Below, in pieces: positions 7,482 to 17,143 of a DNA stretch of 64,000 nucleotides. The first letter of the stretch is position 1; every line of letters begins with the position of its first letter. The notes under the pieces were generated by a model. That model saw only the letters and a list, made by a program, of their open reading frames with translations, was not told the DNA's origin and ran no database searches. Both the position numbers and the translations under genes were made by a program. Source of the DNA: Rhodohalobacter halophilus (lineage in GTDB: Bacteria; Bacteroidota; Rhodothermia; Balneolales; Balneolaceae); contig NZ_MDWE01000007.1 of NCBI RefSeq assembly GCF_001715195.1, positions 1 through 64,000 of the forward strand, read 5' to 3'.

Positions 7482-9917
7482 CTATTTAGGATCGAGAATA
7501 TTCTCAATTCGGTTCTGCACATCCTGAAGGTGTACGACCGTTCTGCGATCTACGGTTCGGTTCACAGCTCGATCCACTTCTGTTTTCAAAGTTCTGAGCT
7601 CTTCGCGCAGCAGAGGCTTGATGTCGCTTCCGTCTACATCACTATCCTCGCTTTCCATCAAAGATTTGACAGAATTTAAGTAGGTTCGCTGCAGATTTCT
7701 TCGATAGACATCAATCGATGAGTTTGAAGAGAGCTCGCTCCAAACACCTTTTCGCACATCTTCCAGCATCTCAGTGATACCGTAAGCATCATTTCCTCTG
7801 AATGTTTCATCCTCAATCAGGCGCATCATGCGGGAAGAATTCATCACGCTACGGAGATGTCGTGCCTGGAGGGATTGAATTCTCTCAACAGCACCGGCAT
7901 GTTCAATATTTCGAAGAATATTTTCATCCAGCAGCCAATCCGGCGTTGTAAATGCGTAATCAACCATAAACTGCATCGCTTTTTTCTGATAATCTTTGTC
8001 GACTGGCCGATAGACATTTCCATTCTGATCGGATGCAATACGCTCCATGTAAACACCGCCAATATTCGTAATTACGTGACCAACATATCGGTTCCACTGG
8101 CCAACCAGCTCACCGTAAATCTCCTGAAGGTCGTCATACCCCTGGCCGGGACGTGATGTCCATGCAACCAAATTTGGCGTTACTCGCTGCAGGTTCATCA
8201 TGCCATAAGTTGAAGCCTGAACCGGATCGTCTGAGAGGGTCTCGGTTTGAGCCGAAGGATCGTACCCGGTTGACTGGCCAAAACGGTACATTGGATCATC
8301 CGCTTTATCGAGAATCCATTGATTCAAAGTAGGAATTTCATCTTCAGGCGTTTCTGCATCCGGGATAACACGATAACCCCAGTTTACAGAGTATTTGTCG
8401 TACGGCCCGATCTTTCGGATAAATCGCTCCACGCCGTCACCCGGCTGTGCGATGTAGTTTTGGCGCGCATAGTCCATAATGGAAGCTGAGACTCCGTACT
8501 CCGAGGTGAACTCCGGATCTCGCAGCGACTCTACCGGGTAGGATGAGTTTGCCTTCATATTGTGAGGCAGCCCGAGGGCATGGCCGATTTCGTGAGCAAT
8601 CACCTGACGGATTGCCTCTTTCAGATAGTCATCATCCACCCGCAGATTTTGAGCTTTCGGATTAGAAGCACCGGTTTCCAGCATCAAACGATTTCGGTAG
8701 GAACGAATGTGATTGTGATACCAGATGATATCACTTCCGATGATCTCCCCGGTTCTCGGGTCACTCATGCTCGGACCGGTTGCATTTCGAGTGGTATTGG
8801 CAATCCAGCGAACCATATTGTAGCGAATATCTTCCGGCTCAAAATCGGGATCTTCCTCTTCGGTTGGAGGGAGTTTGGCTTGAATGGCGTTTTTGAATCC
8901 GGCTACTTCAAACGCTACATTCCAGTCTTCTACACCGTCAATCACGGCTTGGCGATACTCTTCCGGCGTGCCGGGATCCACGTAGTAAACGATCGGTTTG
9001 ATCGGTTCAACCAACTCACCGCGTGCATACGCATCAGGATCGGAAGGCTCCAGCCTCCAGCGACGAATCAGTGACCGGGTTGCCGCTTTTTGTTCATCTG
9101 AACCAAAATCGAGCTGATTAATGGTAAACCACCCCACACGGTAGTCGTGGTAGCGCGGACGCATTGGCTCTTTTGGTAAAAGAACCATCGACTGGTTCAT
9201 CAACAGGGAGATACTGTTTGTATTGGATGATGAGGGCGGGTTCATCGCTTCGTAAGTCATCACATGGCGAACCTCTACATTCTGCGGATAGGTACGAACA
9301 CGCTCGATGTAGCTGCGGCTGCCGTCTAAGCGACGAACCTGATACGAATTGCGTAACCACCCTTGCAGGCCGGAAATGGCGGGTACATCGGTTTCAAACA
9401 GGCTGTTAACTTCAACTTCAACGACCGTAGTGGTACTGTCGGGACCTACGGCCTTCACATCAAAAGATGCAATGATCGGCTCATAGTTGTTTGCACGTAC
9501 AGAACGGGAAATTGGGAGGGAGTCCGGCGCAACGCTGTTATACAGTCTCTGCCGGATATTAATCTTATCGCCTGCTTTTTCAAATGCAATGACCTGTTCT
9601 GCCGTTTTGGATCCGCTGCTTGTGAAACCGGAAAAATTGTTGGGGACAGCCGCAACGCGACTCACCATCAGGAAGTCACGACCAAGCAGTGAGTCGGGAA
9701 TTTCGTAGTAGATTTTATCTCCAACGGTGTGGACATCCACAACTCCTTGCTGGGTTTCAGCTTCGGATGTTATGACGCTGCTGTAGCCATTTGTTGCGGA
9801 GCTCCGCTCAGGCTGAGCCGGACTGTTTGATGACGTTGCAGGCTCCGTGGATGCACAGGAGATTGCAAATAGTATAGAAAAAAGGATGATAGCGAGATAT
9901 CGTATCGGGTAATTCAT
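7482..9917 (-). CDS. Lipoprotein zinc metalloprotease, DUF5117/DUF4953/DUF5118 type
   Basis: An 811-residue exported protease. The N-terminus is a lipoprotein signal with lipobox AISC and acylated Cys21, so it is probably membrane-anchored and faces the periplasm or outside. The zinc site HEIGHALGLPH is at 442-452 in the extended HExxHxxGxxH form of metzincin-like enzymes, followed by HNMK. The large N-terminal part (about 45-250) and the C-terminal helical part fit the accessory domains flanking this protease in Bacteroidota. The substrate is unknown. It is the last gene of a minus-strand run with the 5'-nucleotidase, sterol desaturase and GNAT genes, though a 103-bp gap separates it from the GNAT gene. 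Confidence 0.9.
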   Translation of the reverse strand: MNYPIRYLAIILFSILFAISCASTEPATSSNSPAQPERSSATNGYSSVITSEAETQQGVVDVHTVGDKIYYEIPDSLLGRDFLMVSRVAAVPNNFSGFTSSGSKTAEQVIAFEKAGDKINIRQRLYNSVAPDSLPISRSVRANNYEPIIASFDVKAVGPDSTTTVVEVEVNSLFETDVPAISGLQGWLRNSYQVRRLDGSRSYIERVRTYPQNVEVRHVMTYEAMNPPSSSNTNSISLLMNQSMVLLPKEPMRPRYHDYRVGWFTINQLDFGSDEQKAATRSLIRRWRLEPSDPDAYARGELVEPIKPIVYYVDPGTPEEYRQAVIDGVEDWNVAFEVAGFKNAIQAKLPPTEEEDPDFEPEDIRYNMVRWIANTTRNATGPSMSDPRTGEIIGSDIIWYHNHIRSYRNRLMLETGASNPKAQNLRVDDDYLKEAIRQVIAHEIGHALGLPHNMKANSSYPVESLRDPEFTSEYGVSASIMDYARQNYIAQPGDGVERFIRKIGPYDKYSVNWGYRVIPDAETPEDEIPTLNQWILDKADDPMYRFGQSTGYDPSAQTETLSDDPVQASTYGMMNLQRVTPNLVAWTSRPGQGYDDLQEIYGELVGQWNRYVGHVITNIGGVYMERIASDQNGNVYRPVDKDYQKKAMQFMVDYAFTTPDWLLDENILRNIEHAGAVERIQSLQARHLRSVMNSSRMMRLIEDETFRGNDAYGITEMLEDVRKGVWSELSSNSSIDVYRRNLQRTYLNSVKSLMESEDSDVDGSDIKPLLREELRTLKTEVDRAVNRTVDRRTVVHLQDVQNRIENILDPK

Positions 9918-10020
9918 GGATAGTTAATTTTGGTTGATCAAGCATTGTGAAAGATTGCAGTGCAATAAATAAACAAAATGTAGAAACCATACACTGCAAA
10001 AGATTGAAAAAGCGTTGAGG

Positions 10021-10311
10021 CTAAAATTTATGTTCATCTGAAAGAAGCCGTTTCCACTCAGGATGTCTCTGAATGTAGGATTTGACAAACGGGCAGATAG
10101 GAGCAATTTGCAGACCTCGATTCTCTGCATCTTCAAATGCAGATTTGATGAGTTTTGATGCCACGCCTTGTCCTTCCAGTTCCTGAGGAACCTCGGTGTG
10201 AGTAAAAAAGAGTACTCCTTTCTTGTTTAAGATATACTCGGCGATAGCCGTGTTGCCATCTAAACTGAGTTCATATCGATTCTTTTCCTTGTTGTTTATT
10301 ACGTTGGCCAT
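10021..10311 (-). CDS. Small GNAT-type N-acetyltransferase (YjdJ-like)
   Basis: A 96-residue minimal acetyltransferase. The acetyl-CoA pyrophosphate-binding loop is visible in PQELEGQGVASKLI (Q/RxxGxG/A pattern), followed by the strand ending in APICPFV and the YIQRHPEW motif typical of the short YjdJ-type GNAT family. Cytoplasmic; the acceptor is unknown. It ends 103 bp before the metalloprotease and starts 15 bp after the sterol desaturase stop, so it probably belongs to that transcript. Confidence 0.85.
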   Translation of the reverse strand: MANVINNKEKNRYELSLDGNTAIAEYILNKKGVLFFTHTEVPQELEGQGVASKLIKSAFEDAENRGLQIAPICPFVKSYIQRHPEWKRLLSDEHKF

Positions 10312-10326
10312 AGGTGTTTTCTTCTG

Positions 10327-11214
10327 CTATTGATCGGTTCGGTTTTTCCCCAGCTTCTCAATTTTCAGATCAGAATTGTCGCTTAATGCTGCCCCTGTTG
10401 GCGGGCGATACTCCTGGAAGGGAATCGATAGGAGATTTCTTACATCCTGATTTTCATCCGGGGCCATATGTGTGTCAATTCCGTATTTCAGGTGTCTGAC
10501 ATCATTCACTTCTGCAAATGTACCAAATAGCCGATCCCATACGGCAAAAATATTTCCGTAGTTGGTATCGGTGAGAGGTTGGGTGTAGTGGTGATGCACT
10601 TTGTGCATGTTCGGTGTTACAAACAGATAGGAGAGAGTTCGATCCACACGTTTGGGTATATTAATGTTCGCATGCGTAATGTGCGCAAACAGCACTGAAA
10701 AACTTTGATAGAGCATGACAATGCCGATGGGGACGCCAATTAGAAAAACCCCGAGAATGGTAAAGACTATTCTGAATACGGTTTCTCCCGGATGATGGCG
10801 AAGCCCGGTGGTTACGTCCACGGTGGTATCACTGTGGTGAACCAGGTGAAATTTCCACATCCATTTCACTTTGTGTTCTATCCAGTGAACCAGCCAGGCG
10901 CCCATAAAGTCGAGGAGCATCACCCCGAGGATGATTTTTGCCCAGAGTGGGAAATCGGCCAAGTGGAGCAGCCCGAATTGATTCTCGGTTACCCAGTAGG
11001 ATGTGAAGTAGAGAACCCCGGCAAGACCAAAACCGATAATGGCTGTAAAGAGTGTAAAGGTGAGGTTGACCCCGGCGTGCCGGATTTTGTTGTACTGAAA
11101 CTGAAAGAGCGGAATAACCCCCTCCATTACCCAGAAAATAAAAATGCCGCCAATCAGGATAAATGCCCGAAAGGTTGTGGGGACATCCTCAAAAAATGCG
11201 ATGATCGATTCCAT
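10327..11214 (-). CDS. Sterol desaturase / fatty acid hydroxylase family membrane enzyme
   Basis: A 295-residue integral membrane di-iron oxygenase. The histidine clusters are visible in order: HWIEH at 110-114, HLVHH at 123-127, HH at 140-141, H178 and H181, and MHKVHHH at 203-209. About four hydrophobic segments lie at 15-35, 50-72, 90-110 and 148-172. The closing NYGNIFAVWDRLFGTF is a family hallmark. Likely substrates are lipids such as carotenoids, hopanoids or fatty acids; the sequence does not decide. It starts 34 nt after the 5'-nucleotidase stop and is probably in one operon with it. Confidence 0.88.
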   Translation of the reverse strand: MESIIAFFEDVPTTFRAFILIGGIFIFWVMEGVIPLFQFQYNKIRHAGVNLTFTLFTAIIGFGLAGVLYFTSYWVTENQFGLLHLADFPLWAKIILGVMLLDFMGAWLVHWIEHKVKWMWKFHLVHHSDTTVDVTTGLRHHPGETVFRIVFTILGVFLIGVPIGIVMLYQSFSVLFAHITHANINIPKRVDRTLSYLFVTPNMHKVHHHYTQPLTDTNYGNIFAVWDRLFGTFAEVNDVRHLKYGIDTHMAPDENQDVRNLLSIPFQEYRPPTGAALSDNSDLKIEKLGKNRTDQ

Positions 11215-11248
11215 GGTTTAACCTGTTGAATTATGGTTCATATTCAAT

Positions 11249-13162
11249 CTATTTTCTTTTAACTATCAAAAAGATGACAAATCCAATGAGGATAACTGCA
11301 GCAACCGGCCAAACCCAAAGCGGAAGTGTATAGGTTACGGTTTGTCTTCCTTCAGGGGCTTTATACTGAGCGGGAATAACCGGCAAGCCATCTTCATTCT
11401 GCTCAAATGTCTGCACATAATCCAAGACACTGCTCCACACTTTAAGTTGCCGGTCTCCATCATATACAACGGCTTCATCGAGTGTGATGGCTCTTCCGTT
11501 TTCATCTCGTAGCGTAATGGTGAGATTTGGCAGTCGTTCGCCAACCATTGGTAAAAATCCTGCGATATAATAATCGGTAACCACGTGCAACAGATTGTCA
11601 GAATCTCTTCGGATGGATTCTGTTTGATCTCCATTAACCAAATCTGCCCTCAGTACAGCCCGGGAGGACGGGATCGGGGTGCCTATAAATGGGATGGTGA
11701 AAAGGACGGCTCGGTCGGGATTGTAGATGGTATGGAGACCTGAGAATTGGAGGAAGTAGTTGTCACCCATTAATTCAGACAGAAGAATGGATACTTCAAG
11801 CGCATTGCGCACCTCCTGTTCGGTTAGGTAGAAAGAAACCAGCGGATAACCGGGGGTGCCGTCGCTGCCGGATCCGAGTCCAAAAGCCATCATCATATCG
11901 TAAAAAGTAATTTCGCCCCGGCTCCATTCGGCTTCTCCGGGCATGATGTTACTTCGGATGGCACCGTTTGCCTGAACGGCGATATCTACGGGTTGATCGA
12001 GTACACGTTGCGCAGAATATTTCATCGCGTCTGTAACAAAGTTGCCGATGGCCGATTCTCGCTGAAATTCGTCCCGAAGTACTGGAAAATCAGAATAAGC
12101 AATGGTTTGCCGGATATCTGATATTGAGCTGGTAGTCAGTTCATCGAGCCATTCATTTAAAATATTTGTGTAGCGTTCCACTTCATCAGCAATTTCACGG
12201 TTTACCGGACTTGTTGAGTTGATTGGCATCAAAAAGGGCTGGCCGGTTTCCCGGTTAATGACAGAAAGCCGATCTTCAACCGGATTGTAGCTAAGCTCGA
12301 GCCGGCCAAGAAACTGCATATAGCTACCGGCCTGAACGATGACAGTTTCTCCGACAAAAACCGGTTCATGAAGCGGTGTGTGAGTGTGTCCGCCCACAAT
12401 GATGTCAATTTCCGGGAGGGTTTCCGCGAGCTGACGATCTTCTGCCACTCCGGAATGGTTTACTGAGATTATCAGGTCCACATCTTCCTGCAGGAGTTCA
12501 GTAATAGCTTTGCGTGCAGACTCAATCGGGTCGTCGAACTGAACCGGTCCGGGCTGAGCTGTTTTTGATATGGCATCGTATCCGATCAGCCCCAAAATTC
12601 CGATTCTCAAACCATTGTCAAGTTCTTTGATTACGTGATTTTTAATCCCAAGTTTGTTCATCGGATGATCCCGGGGAGGGCGTGTGTTGGTGCCAAGAAT
12701 CACGGTTTGATTAGCAGCTTCGGGATATCCGGCATCCGAAAGATATCGTGCATAAACGTCAGAACCGTAGTCAAATTCATGATTTCCAATAGTGATGGCA
12801 TCATACCCCATCATGTGGAAAAGGGACATCTCCGGGGCAAGTCCATTTCGAAGTGGAAGCCATCCGAATGCGGGCCCGCCGAGGTTATCTCCACCGGAAA
12901 ACAGTAGAACGGGCTCCCCTGTCTTCGCCTTCTCCTGGCGAACGAGGTCGATGACACCTGCAAGACGCGCAATTCCTCCGCCGGCGGTGTTATCCAGTTC
13001 AGAGTGGTCATCCACAGCAGGAATGGGAATCAGGTGGGAGTGTTCATCATTGGTGTGGAGAATGGTGAATCGAATGTCGGTGGAACTGGATTGCTGCCCA
13101 TAAAGTTGGCTGCACCACAAAAAAAGGATGGCATAGAATGTAATTTTTAATCTCAAACTCAT
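11249..13162 (-). CDS. Exported 5'-nucleotidase / UDP-sugar hydrolase family protein with C-terminal membrane anchor
   Basis: A 637-residue UshA/NAD-pyrophosphatase-like enzyme that removes phosphate from extracellular nucleotides. A signal peptide (1-22) is followed by a calcineurin-like metallophosphatase domain with HTNDEHSH at 36-43, SGGDN, GNHEFDYG, SVNHSG and GGHTHT. The C-terminal 5NT domain carries the nucleotide-binding part with ANGAIRSN. A single transmembrane helix near 614-634 followed by Lys/Arg anchors it, unlike soluble UshA. It diverges from the M14 peptidase gene across 81 bp and leads a minus-strand run with the desaturase gene. Confidence 0.92.
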   Translation of the reverse strand: MSLRLKITFYAILFLWCSQLYGQQSSSTDIRFTILHTNDEHSHLIPIPAVDDHSELDNTAGGGIARLAGVIDLVRQEKAKTGEPVLLFSGGDNLGGPAFGWLPLRNGLAPEMSLFHMMGYDAITIGNHEFDYGSDVYARYLSDAGYPEAANQTVILGTNTRPPRDHPMNKLGIKNHVIKELDNGLRIGILGLIGYDAISKTAQPGPVQFDDPIESARKAITELLQEDVDLIISVNHSGVAEDRQLAETLPEIDIIVGGHTHTPLHEPVFVGETVIVQAGSYMQFLGRLELSYNPVEDRLSVINRETGQPFLMPINSTSPVNREIADEVERYTNILNEWLDELTTSSISDIRQTIAYSDFPVLRDEFQRESAIGNFVTDAMKYSAQRVLDQPVDIAVQANGAIRSNIMPGEAEWSRGEITFYDMMMAFGLGSGSDGTPGYPLVSFYLTEQEVRNALEVSILLSELMGDNYFLQFSGLHTIYNPDRAVLFTIPFIGTPIPSSRAVLRADLVNGDQTESIRRDSDNLLHVVTDYYIAGFLPMVGERLPNLTITLRDENGRAITLDEAVVYDGDRQLKVWSSVLDYVQTFEQNEDGLPVIPAQYKAPEGRQTVTYTLPLWVWPVAAVILIGFVIFLIVKRK

Positions 13163-13243
13163 TCGGGGCTTTTAGCAGTTATCGGTTTTGATTATGTTGT
13201 AGCAATATTTTTGCGGCAACAAAACCAACAGGCTTATTAGATT

Positions 13244-15769
13244 ATGAAAAAACAGTTAAAAAGCATAAGTGCATTTCTGATACTCTTTCTCTTTTCAACC
13301 GGGGCGTTTGCTCAGCTTCAGTCACCTGAAGATTTCCTCGGTTATGAACTTGGAGACCGATATACACCTCACCATCGGGTTTTAAGTTACGTAACTCATG
13401 TCGCAGATAACTCTGATCTCGTGACTCTCCACCATTACGGAAAAACTTACGAACAACGGGAGTTGGTGTATCTGGTGGTTACATCCGAAGAAAATCACGC
13501 TAACATTGACGAGATCCGGCTTAACAATCTTCGGCTCACAGGATTGGAGCCGGGTGAACCGACTGCAAATCAAAAGGCGATTACCTGGCTGAGTTACAAC
13601 GTGCACGGGAATGAAACCAACAGCAGTGAAGCGGCAATGAAAACCCTCTATGAATTGGTGGACCCATCAAACCGGGAAAGCAAGGAGTGGCTCAATAGTT
13701 CAGTGGTCATTATCGACCCAATGATTAATCCCGATGGACGGGACCGGTATGTAAACTGGTTTAACGGGGTTATTGGTACGGAGTACAATCCGGATCCGGT
13801 TGCGAGAGAACATCGCGAGCCATGGCCAGGCGGACGTTCCAATCATTATCTGTTTGATATGAACCGCGATTGGGCGTGGCAAACTCAGGTTGAGTCGCAG
13901 CAACGAATCAAGGTATATCAGCAGTGGATGCCGCATGTGCATGTCGATTTTCATGAAATGGGATACAACTCTCCATACTATTTTGCCCCGGCAGCCAAAC
14001 CGTACCACAATGTGATTACCGACTGGCAGGTGGAGTTTCAAACCATTATTGGCAAGAATCACACCAAGTATTTCGATGAAAACAGCTGGCTTTACTACAC
14101 ACGGGAAGTGTTTGACCTATTTTATCCGAGCTATGGAGACACCTGGCCCACTTACAATGGTGCCATTGGGATGACCTATGAAAAGGCCGGAGGCGGAAGT
14201 GCAGGAGCTGCGGTTACCACCCAGGAGGGTGAAGTGTTAACGCTGAGGGAGCGACTGACACACCATCACGTTGCAGGGATTTCAACGGTTGAAGTTACGG
14301 CGATGAATGCCGAACGGGTGGTTTCAGAATTTACCAACTATTTTGAACGAGCGGCTAATGACCCCGCAGGCGCATACAAATCCTTTGTGGTAAAAGCGGA
14401 TAACGATTCCGATAAAATTTACGATCTGCTGACGTTTCTGGATTCTCAGAAAATTGAGTATGGAACGGCCGGTTCAAACCGAAATACCAACGCATACAAC
14501 TACAAAAGCGGTCAGAATGAGCGAGTTTCCATATCAGAAAATGATATTGTTGTGAGCGTATATCAACCCCAAGGACAGCTTGCGAGAGTCTTTTTTGAGC
14601 CAAACCCGATGTTATCCGACTCCCTCACCTACGACATCACCACCTGGGAGGCGCACTATCGCTTTGGAATTGAAGGTTACGCTTTAGAATCGAACATCAA
14701 CCCGGAAAGTAATATTTCGGCACAGGATTTTAGGAACAGCTCTGTATCCGGTGCCGATAAACCGTATGCTTATGTAACTGACTGGAACAGCATGGATGAT
14801 GCACGATTCCTGGCAGAGATTACAAAACATGGAGTGAAAAGCCGATTCTCCAGCGTAGATTTTGAGATCGAAGGACAATCCTTTAAACGGGGATCGCTGG
14901 TTATTATGCGAGGAAATAACAGAGATCTTGGCGATCAATTTGATGAGATAGTTCGAAACGCTGCAGAGAATCATAGCCGGAATCTGTTTGGGGCATCCAC
15001 CGGTTTTGTGACATCCGGTTCCGATTTCGGGTCAAACAATGTTCGATACATCGAAAAACCTGAGATTGCGGTTCTGATGGGTGATGGTACTTCATCTCTC
15101 AGTGCGGGGGAAGTGTGGCACTTTTTTGATCAGCAGCTTCACTACCCCACCACTCAGATCAATACGGATGATCTGATGCGTGCTGATCTTTCTAAATTCA
15201 CCACGTTGATTTTGCCATCAGGTTCATACAACGGAGTGCTGACAGACAGTGCAATTGAAAAAATTTCGGGTTGGGTTCGTGATGGTGGAAATCTGATTCT
15301 GATTGGAGGAGCTAATAGCAACTTTACAAGCCGAAATGGCTTTCAACTTAAACGAAAACAGGCTGAGGCTGTTGAACCCACGGACGAAGAGATGCTGGCT
15401 TCATACGGCGATCGTTCAAGACGGTATATCAGCAGAACTACATCAGGATCGGCTTTTGAGGTGAAAATGGATACAACACATCCACTTGCGTACGGTTACG
15501 ATTCTGAATACTACACGCTTAAACTCAGTGCAGACTCCTACAGCTATCTGGATTCCGGCTGGAATGTAGGAACCGTTCGGGATAATTCGTATCGAAGCGG
15601 ATTTGTAGGGAGCGAAGCTATACCAATGATCGAGAACTCTCTTTCATTTGGAGTTCAGGATTATGGTCGTGGTCAGGTGGTTTACATGATTGAGAATCCA
15701 CTTTTCCGCGGATTCTGGGAGAATGGAAAATTACTGGTTGCAAACAGTCTCTTCTTTGTAGGCAATTAA
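13244..15769 (+). CDS. Secreted M14 family zinc carboxypeptidase with C-terminal amidotransferase-like domain
   Basis: An 841-residue exported peptidase. Signal peptide 1-23 ends AFA|Q. The M14 zinc ligands are His121 and Glu124 (HGNE) and His237 (DFHEMG), with NPDGRDRY between them and a candidate catalytic Glu313 in MTYEKAGG. After about residue 600, the segments AVLMGDG, LILPSG and ISGWVRDGGNLILIGG look like a class I glutamine-amidotransferase-like fold, an arrangement common in Bacteroidota M14 proteins. It probably digests peptides outside the cytoplasm. It is monocistronic, with a divergent promoter shared with the 5'-nucleotidase and a hairpin after the stop. Confidence 0.92.
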   Translation: MKKQLKSISAFLILFLFSTGAFAQLQSPEDFLGYELGDRYTPHHRVLSYVTHVADNSDLVTLHHYGKTYEQRELVYLVVTSEENHANIDEIRLNNLRLTGLEPGEPTANQKAITWLSYNVHGNETNSSEAAMKTLYELVDPSNRESKEWLNSSVVIIDPMINPDGRDRYVNWFNGVIGTEYNPDPVAREHREPWPGGRSNHYLFDMNRDWAWQTQVESQQRIKVYQQWMPHVHVDFHEMGYNSPYYFAPAAKPYHNVITDWQVEFQTIIGKNHTKYFDENSWLYYTREVFDLFYPSYGDTWPTYNGAIGMTYEKAGGGSAGAAVTTQEGEVLTLRERLTHHHVAGISTVEVTAMNAERVVSEFTNYFERAANDPAGAYKSFVVKADNDSDKIYDLLTFLDSQKIEYGTAGSNRNTNAYNYKSGQNERVSISENDIVVSVYQPQGQLARVFFEPNPMLSDSLTYDITTWEAHYRFGIEGYALESNINPESNISAQDFRNSSVSGADKPYAYVTDWNSMDDARFLAEITKHGVKSRFSSVDFEIEGQSFKRGSLVIMRGNNRDLGDQFDEIVRNAAENHSRNLFGASTGFVTSGSDFGSNNVRYIEKPEIAVLMGDGTSSLSAGEVWHFFDQQLHYPTTQINTDDLMRADLSKFTTLILPSGSYNGVLTDSAIEKISGWVRDGGNLILIGGANSNFTSRNGFQLKRKQAEAVEPTDEEMLASYGDRSRRYISRTTSGSAFEVKMDTTHPLAYGYDSEYYTLKLSADSYSYLDSGWNVGTVRDNSYRSGFVGSEAIPMIENSLSFGVQDYGRGQVVYMIENPLFRGFWENGKLLVANSLFFVGN

Positions 15770-15787
15770 AATCATTGTTGGGTATTT

Positions 15788-15835
15788 GGTAGCGAGTATC
15801 AAGATGCTAAATAGTATTTCTTGATACCTGCTACC
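15788..15835. repeat. Imperfect inverted repeat between convergent genes
   Basis: A 16-bp arm at 15788-15803 (GGTAGCGAGTATCAAG) pairs with 15820-15835 with two mismatches around a 16-nt loop. It lies between the M14 stop and the helicase stop and may end both transcripts, but there is no clean T-run. A decayed relative (CTTGCTACTCACTAC) is near 17640-17655. Confidence 0.6.
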
Positions 15836-15853
15836 CGTTACCTTCTGCCCGAC

Positions 15854-17143
15854 TTACTTTTCAAACTTCATCTTCATCAGTGCGGCCGCAATTTCTATCG
15901 GTGTGAAATCTCCTTCAGCAAGCGGCTCCAGCTGATCGATATATTCACGCAAGCCACCTTTTTGAAGTGTATCCACAATCTCATCCAGATGCGACTCCAT
16001 CTTCGACATTTGTACCTCTTTGGATGATGGCATTGGCAACGGCATCAGCTTGGTGCCAATAATTTTTTCAATAAAACGGATGCTCTTGCGCTTACGTCCG
16101 GTAGAGAATGTGATTGCAAGTCCGGACTTTCCTGCTCGTCCGGTACGCCCGATCCGGTGTACATAGAACTCTGGGTCCTGAGGGATATCATAGTTAAAAA
16201 CTACATCGATATCGTCTACATCGAGACCGCGGGCGGCAACGTCGGTGGCTACCAGAATGTCAATCTTTCCATTTCTGAATTTGTTCATCACCTTATCACG
16301 AATGTTCTGGCGCATGTCTCCATGGAGAGCATCTGCTGAAAATCCGCGAGCCTGGAACTCCTCAACAAGGGAGTCGCAACGCCGTTTCGTATTTGAAAAG
16401 ACAAGGGTGAGTCGGGCATCGGTCATGTCAATGACGCGGGAAATTGCTTCAACCCGCATCGAGTCGCGGACTTCCATTACATACTGCTCAATTCCTTCAG
16501 CTGTTTGAGCGCGACCTTCAACTTTAATTGTCTTGGGGTTGTCCATCCAGCGGTCCATGATCTTTTTGATCGCCTTTGGCATGGTGGCCGAAAACATAAT
16601 AGTCTGTGATTTTCCTTTACTGTAGCTGAGAATTTCTTCGAGATCTTCACGAAAACCCATATTGAGCATTTCATCTGCTTCATCTAGAACTACCATTTCC
16701 AGGGCACCCAGTTTTAGCGTTCCACGCTTTAGGTGGTCAATCACACGGCCGGGAGTTCCAACTACAATTTGTGCGCCTTTTTTCAGCGCTTTGAGCTGCC
16801 GGCTGATCGGCTGTCCGCCATATACCGGTACAGTAAATACACCATTTACGTGTTTGGCAAGTTTAATAAGTTCGCCTGTTACCTGAATTGCCAGCTCGCG
16901 CGTGGGTGTTAAAATTAAAACACTGGGGGATTTGGATCCTTTATTGGCCATTTGAATAGCCGGAATTCCAAATGCGGCCGTTTTACCGGTTCCGGTTTGT
17001 GCCTGACCGACCAGATCGGTACCTGTAAAAATTTGAGGAATACATTTTTCCTGAATGGAAGTTGGGGCCTCAAAGCCCATGTCGTTGATAGCTTTAAGAA
17101 TTTCAGGCTGAATGTTCAGCGTTGAGAATGAAGATTGATTCAT
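15854..17143 (-). CDS. DEAD-box ATP-dependent RNA helicase
   Basis: A 429-residue active-looking DEAD-box helicase that remodels RNA or ribosome assembly intermediates. The Q-motif and Walker A (GQAQTGTGKT, 46-55), DEAD box (VLDEADEMLNMGF), SAT motif (FSATMP) and motif VI (HRIGRTGRAG) are all intact. The frame is open to 17233, but the extra N-terminal residues do not resemble the family; ATG at 17143 puts the phenylalanine of the Q-motif at its normal place. A roughly 500-bp gene-free region lies upstream, so a long 5' leader, as in cold-induced helicase genes, is possible. It provides an internal reference for the inactive relative at 40552. Confidence 0.95.
   Translation of the reverse strand: MNQSSFSTLNIQPEILKAINDMGFEAPTSIQEKCIPQIFTGTDLVGQAQTGTGKTAAFGIPAIQMANKGSKSPSVLILTPTRELAIQVTGELIKLAKHVNGVFTVPVYGGQPISRQLKALKKGAQIVVGTPGRVIDHLKRGTLKLGALEMVVLDEADEMLNMGFREDLEEILSYSKGKSQTIMFSATMPKAIKKIMDRWMDNPKTIKVEGRAQTAEGIEQYVMEVRDSMRVEAISRVIDMTDARLTLVFSNTKRRCDSLVEEFQARGFSADALHGDMRQNIRDKVMNKFRNGKIDILVATDVAARGLDVDDIDVVFNYDIPQDPEFYVHRIGRTGRAGKSGLAITFSTGRKRKSIRFIEKIIGTKLMPLPMPSSKEVQMSKMESHLDEIVDTLQKGGLREYIDQLEPLAEGDFTPIEIAAALMKMKFEK

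Noticed and set aside
13187-13213. TTTG (13187) and TATTTTTG (13206-13213) as a Bacteroidota-type promoter of the M14 gene
   Set aside because: The -7 box fits TAnnTTTG, but the 15-nt spacer is shorter than the usual 17-23, so I did not annotate it.
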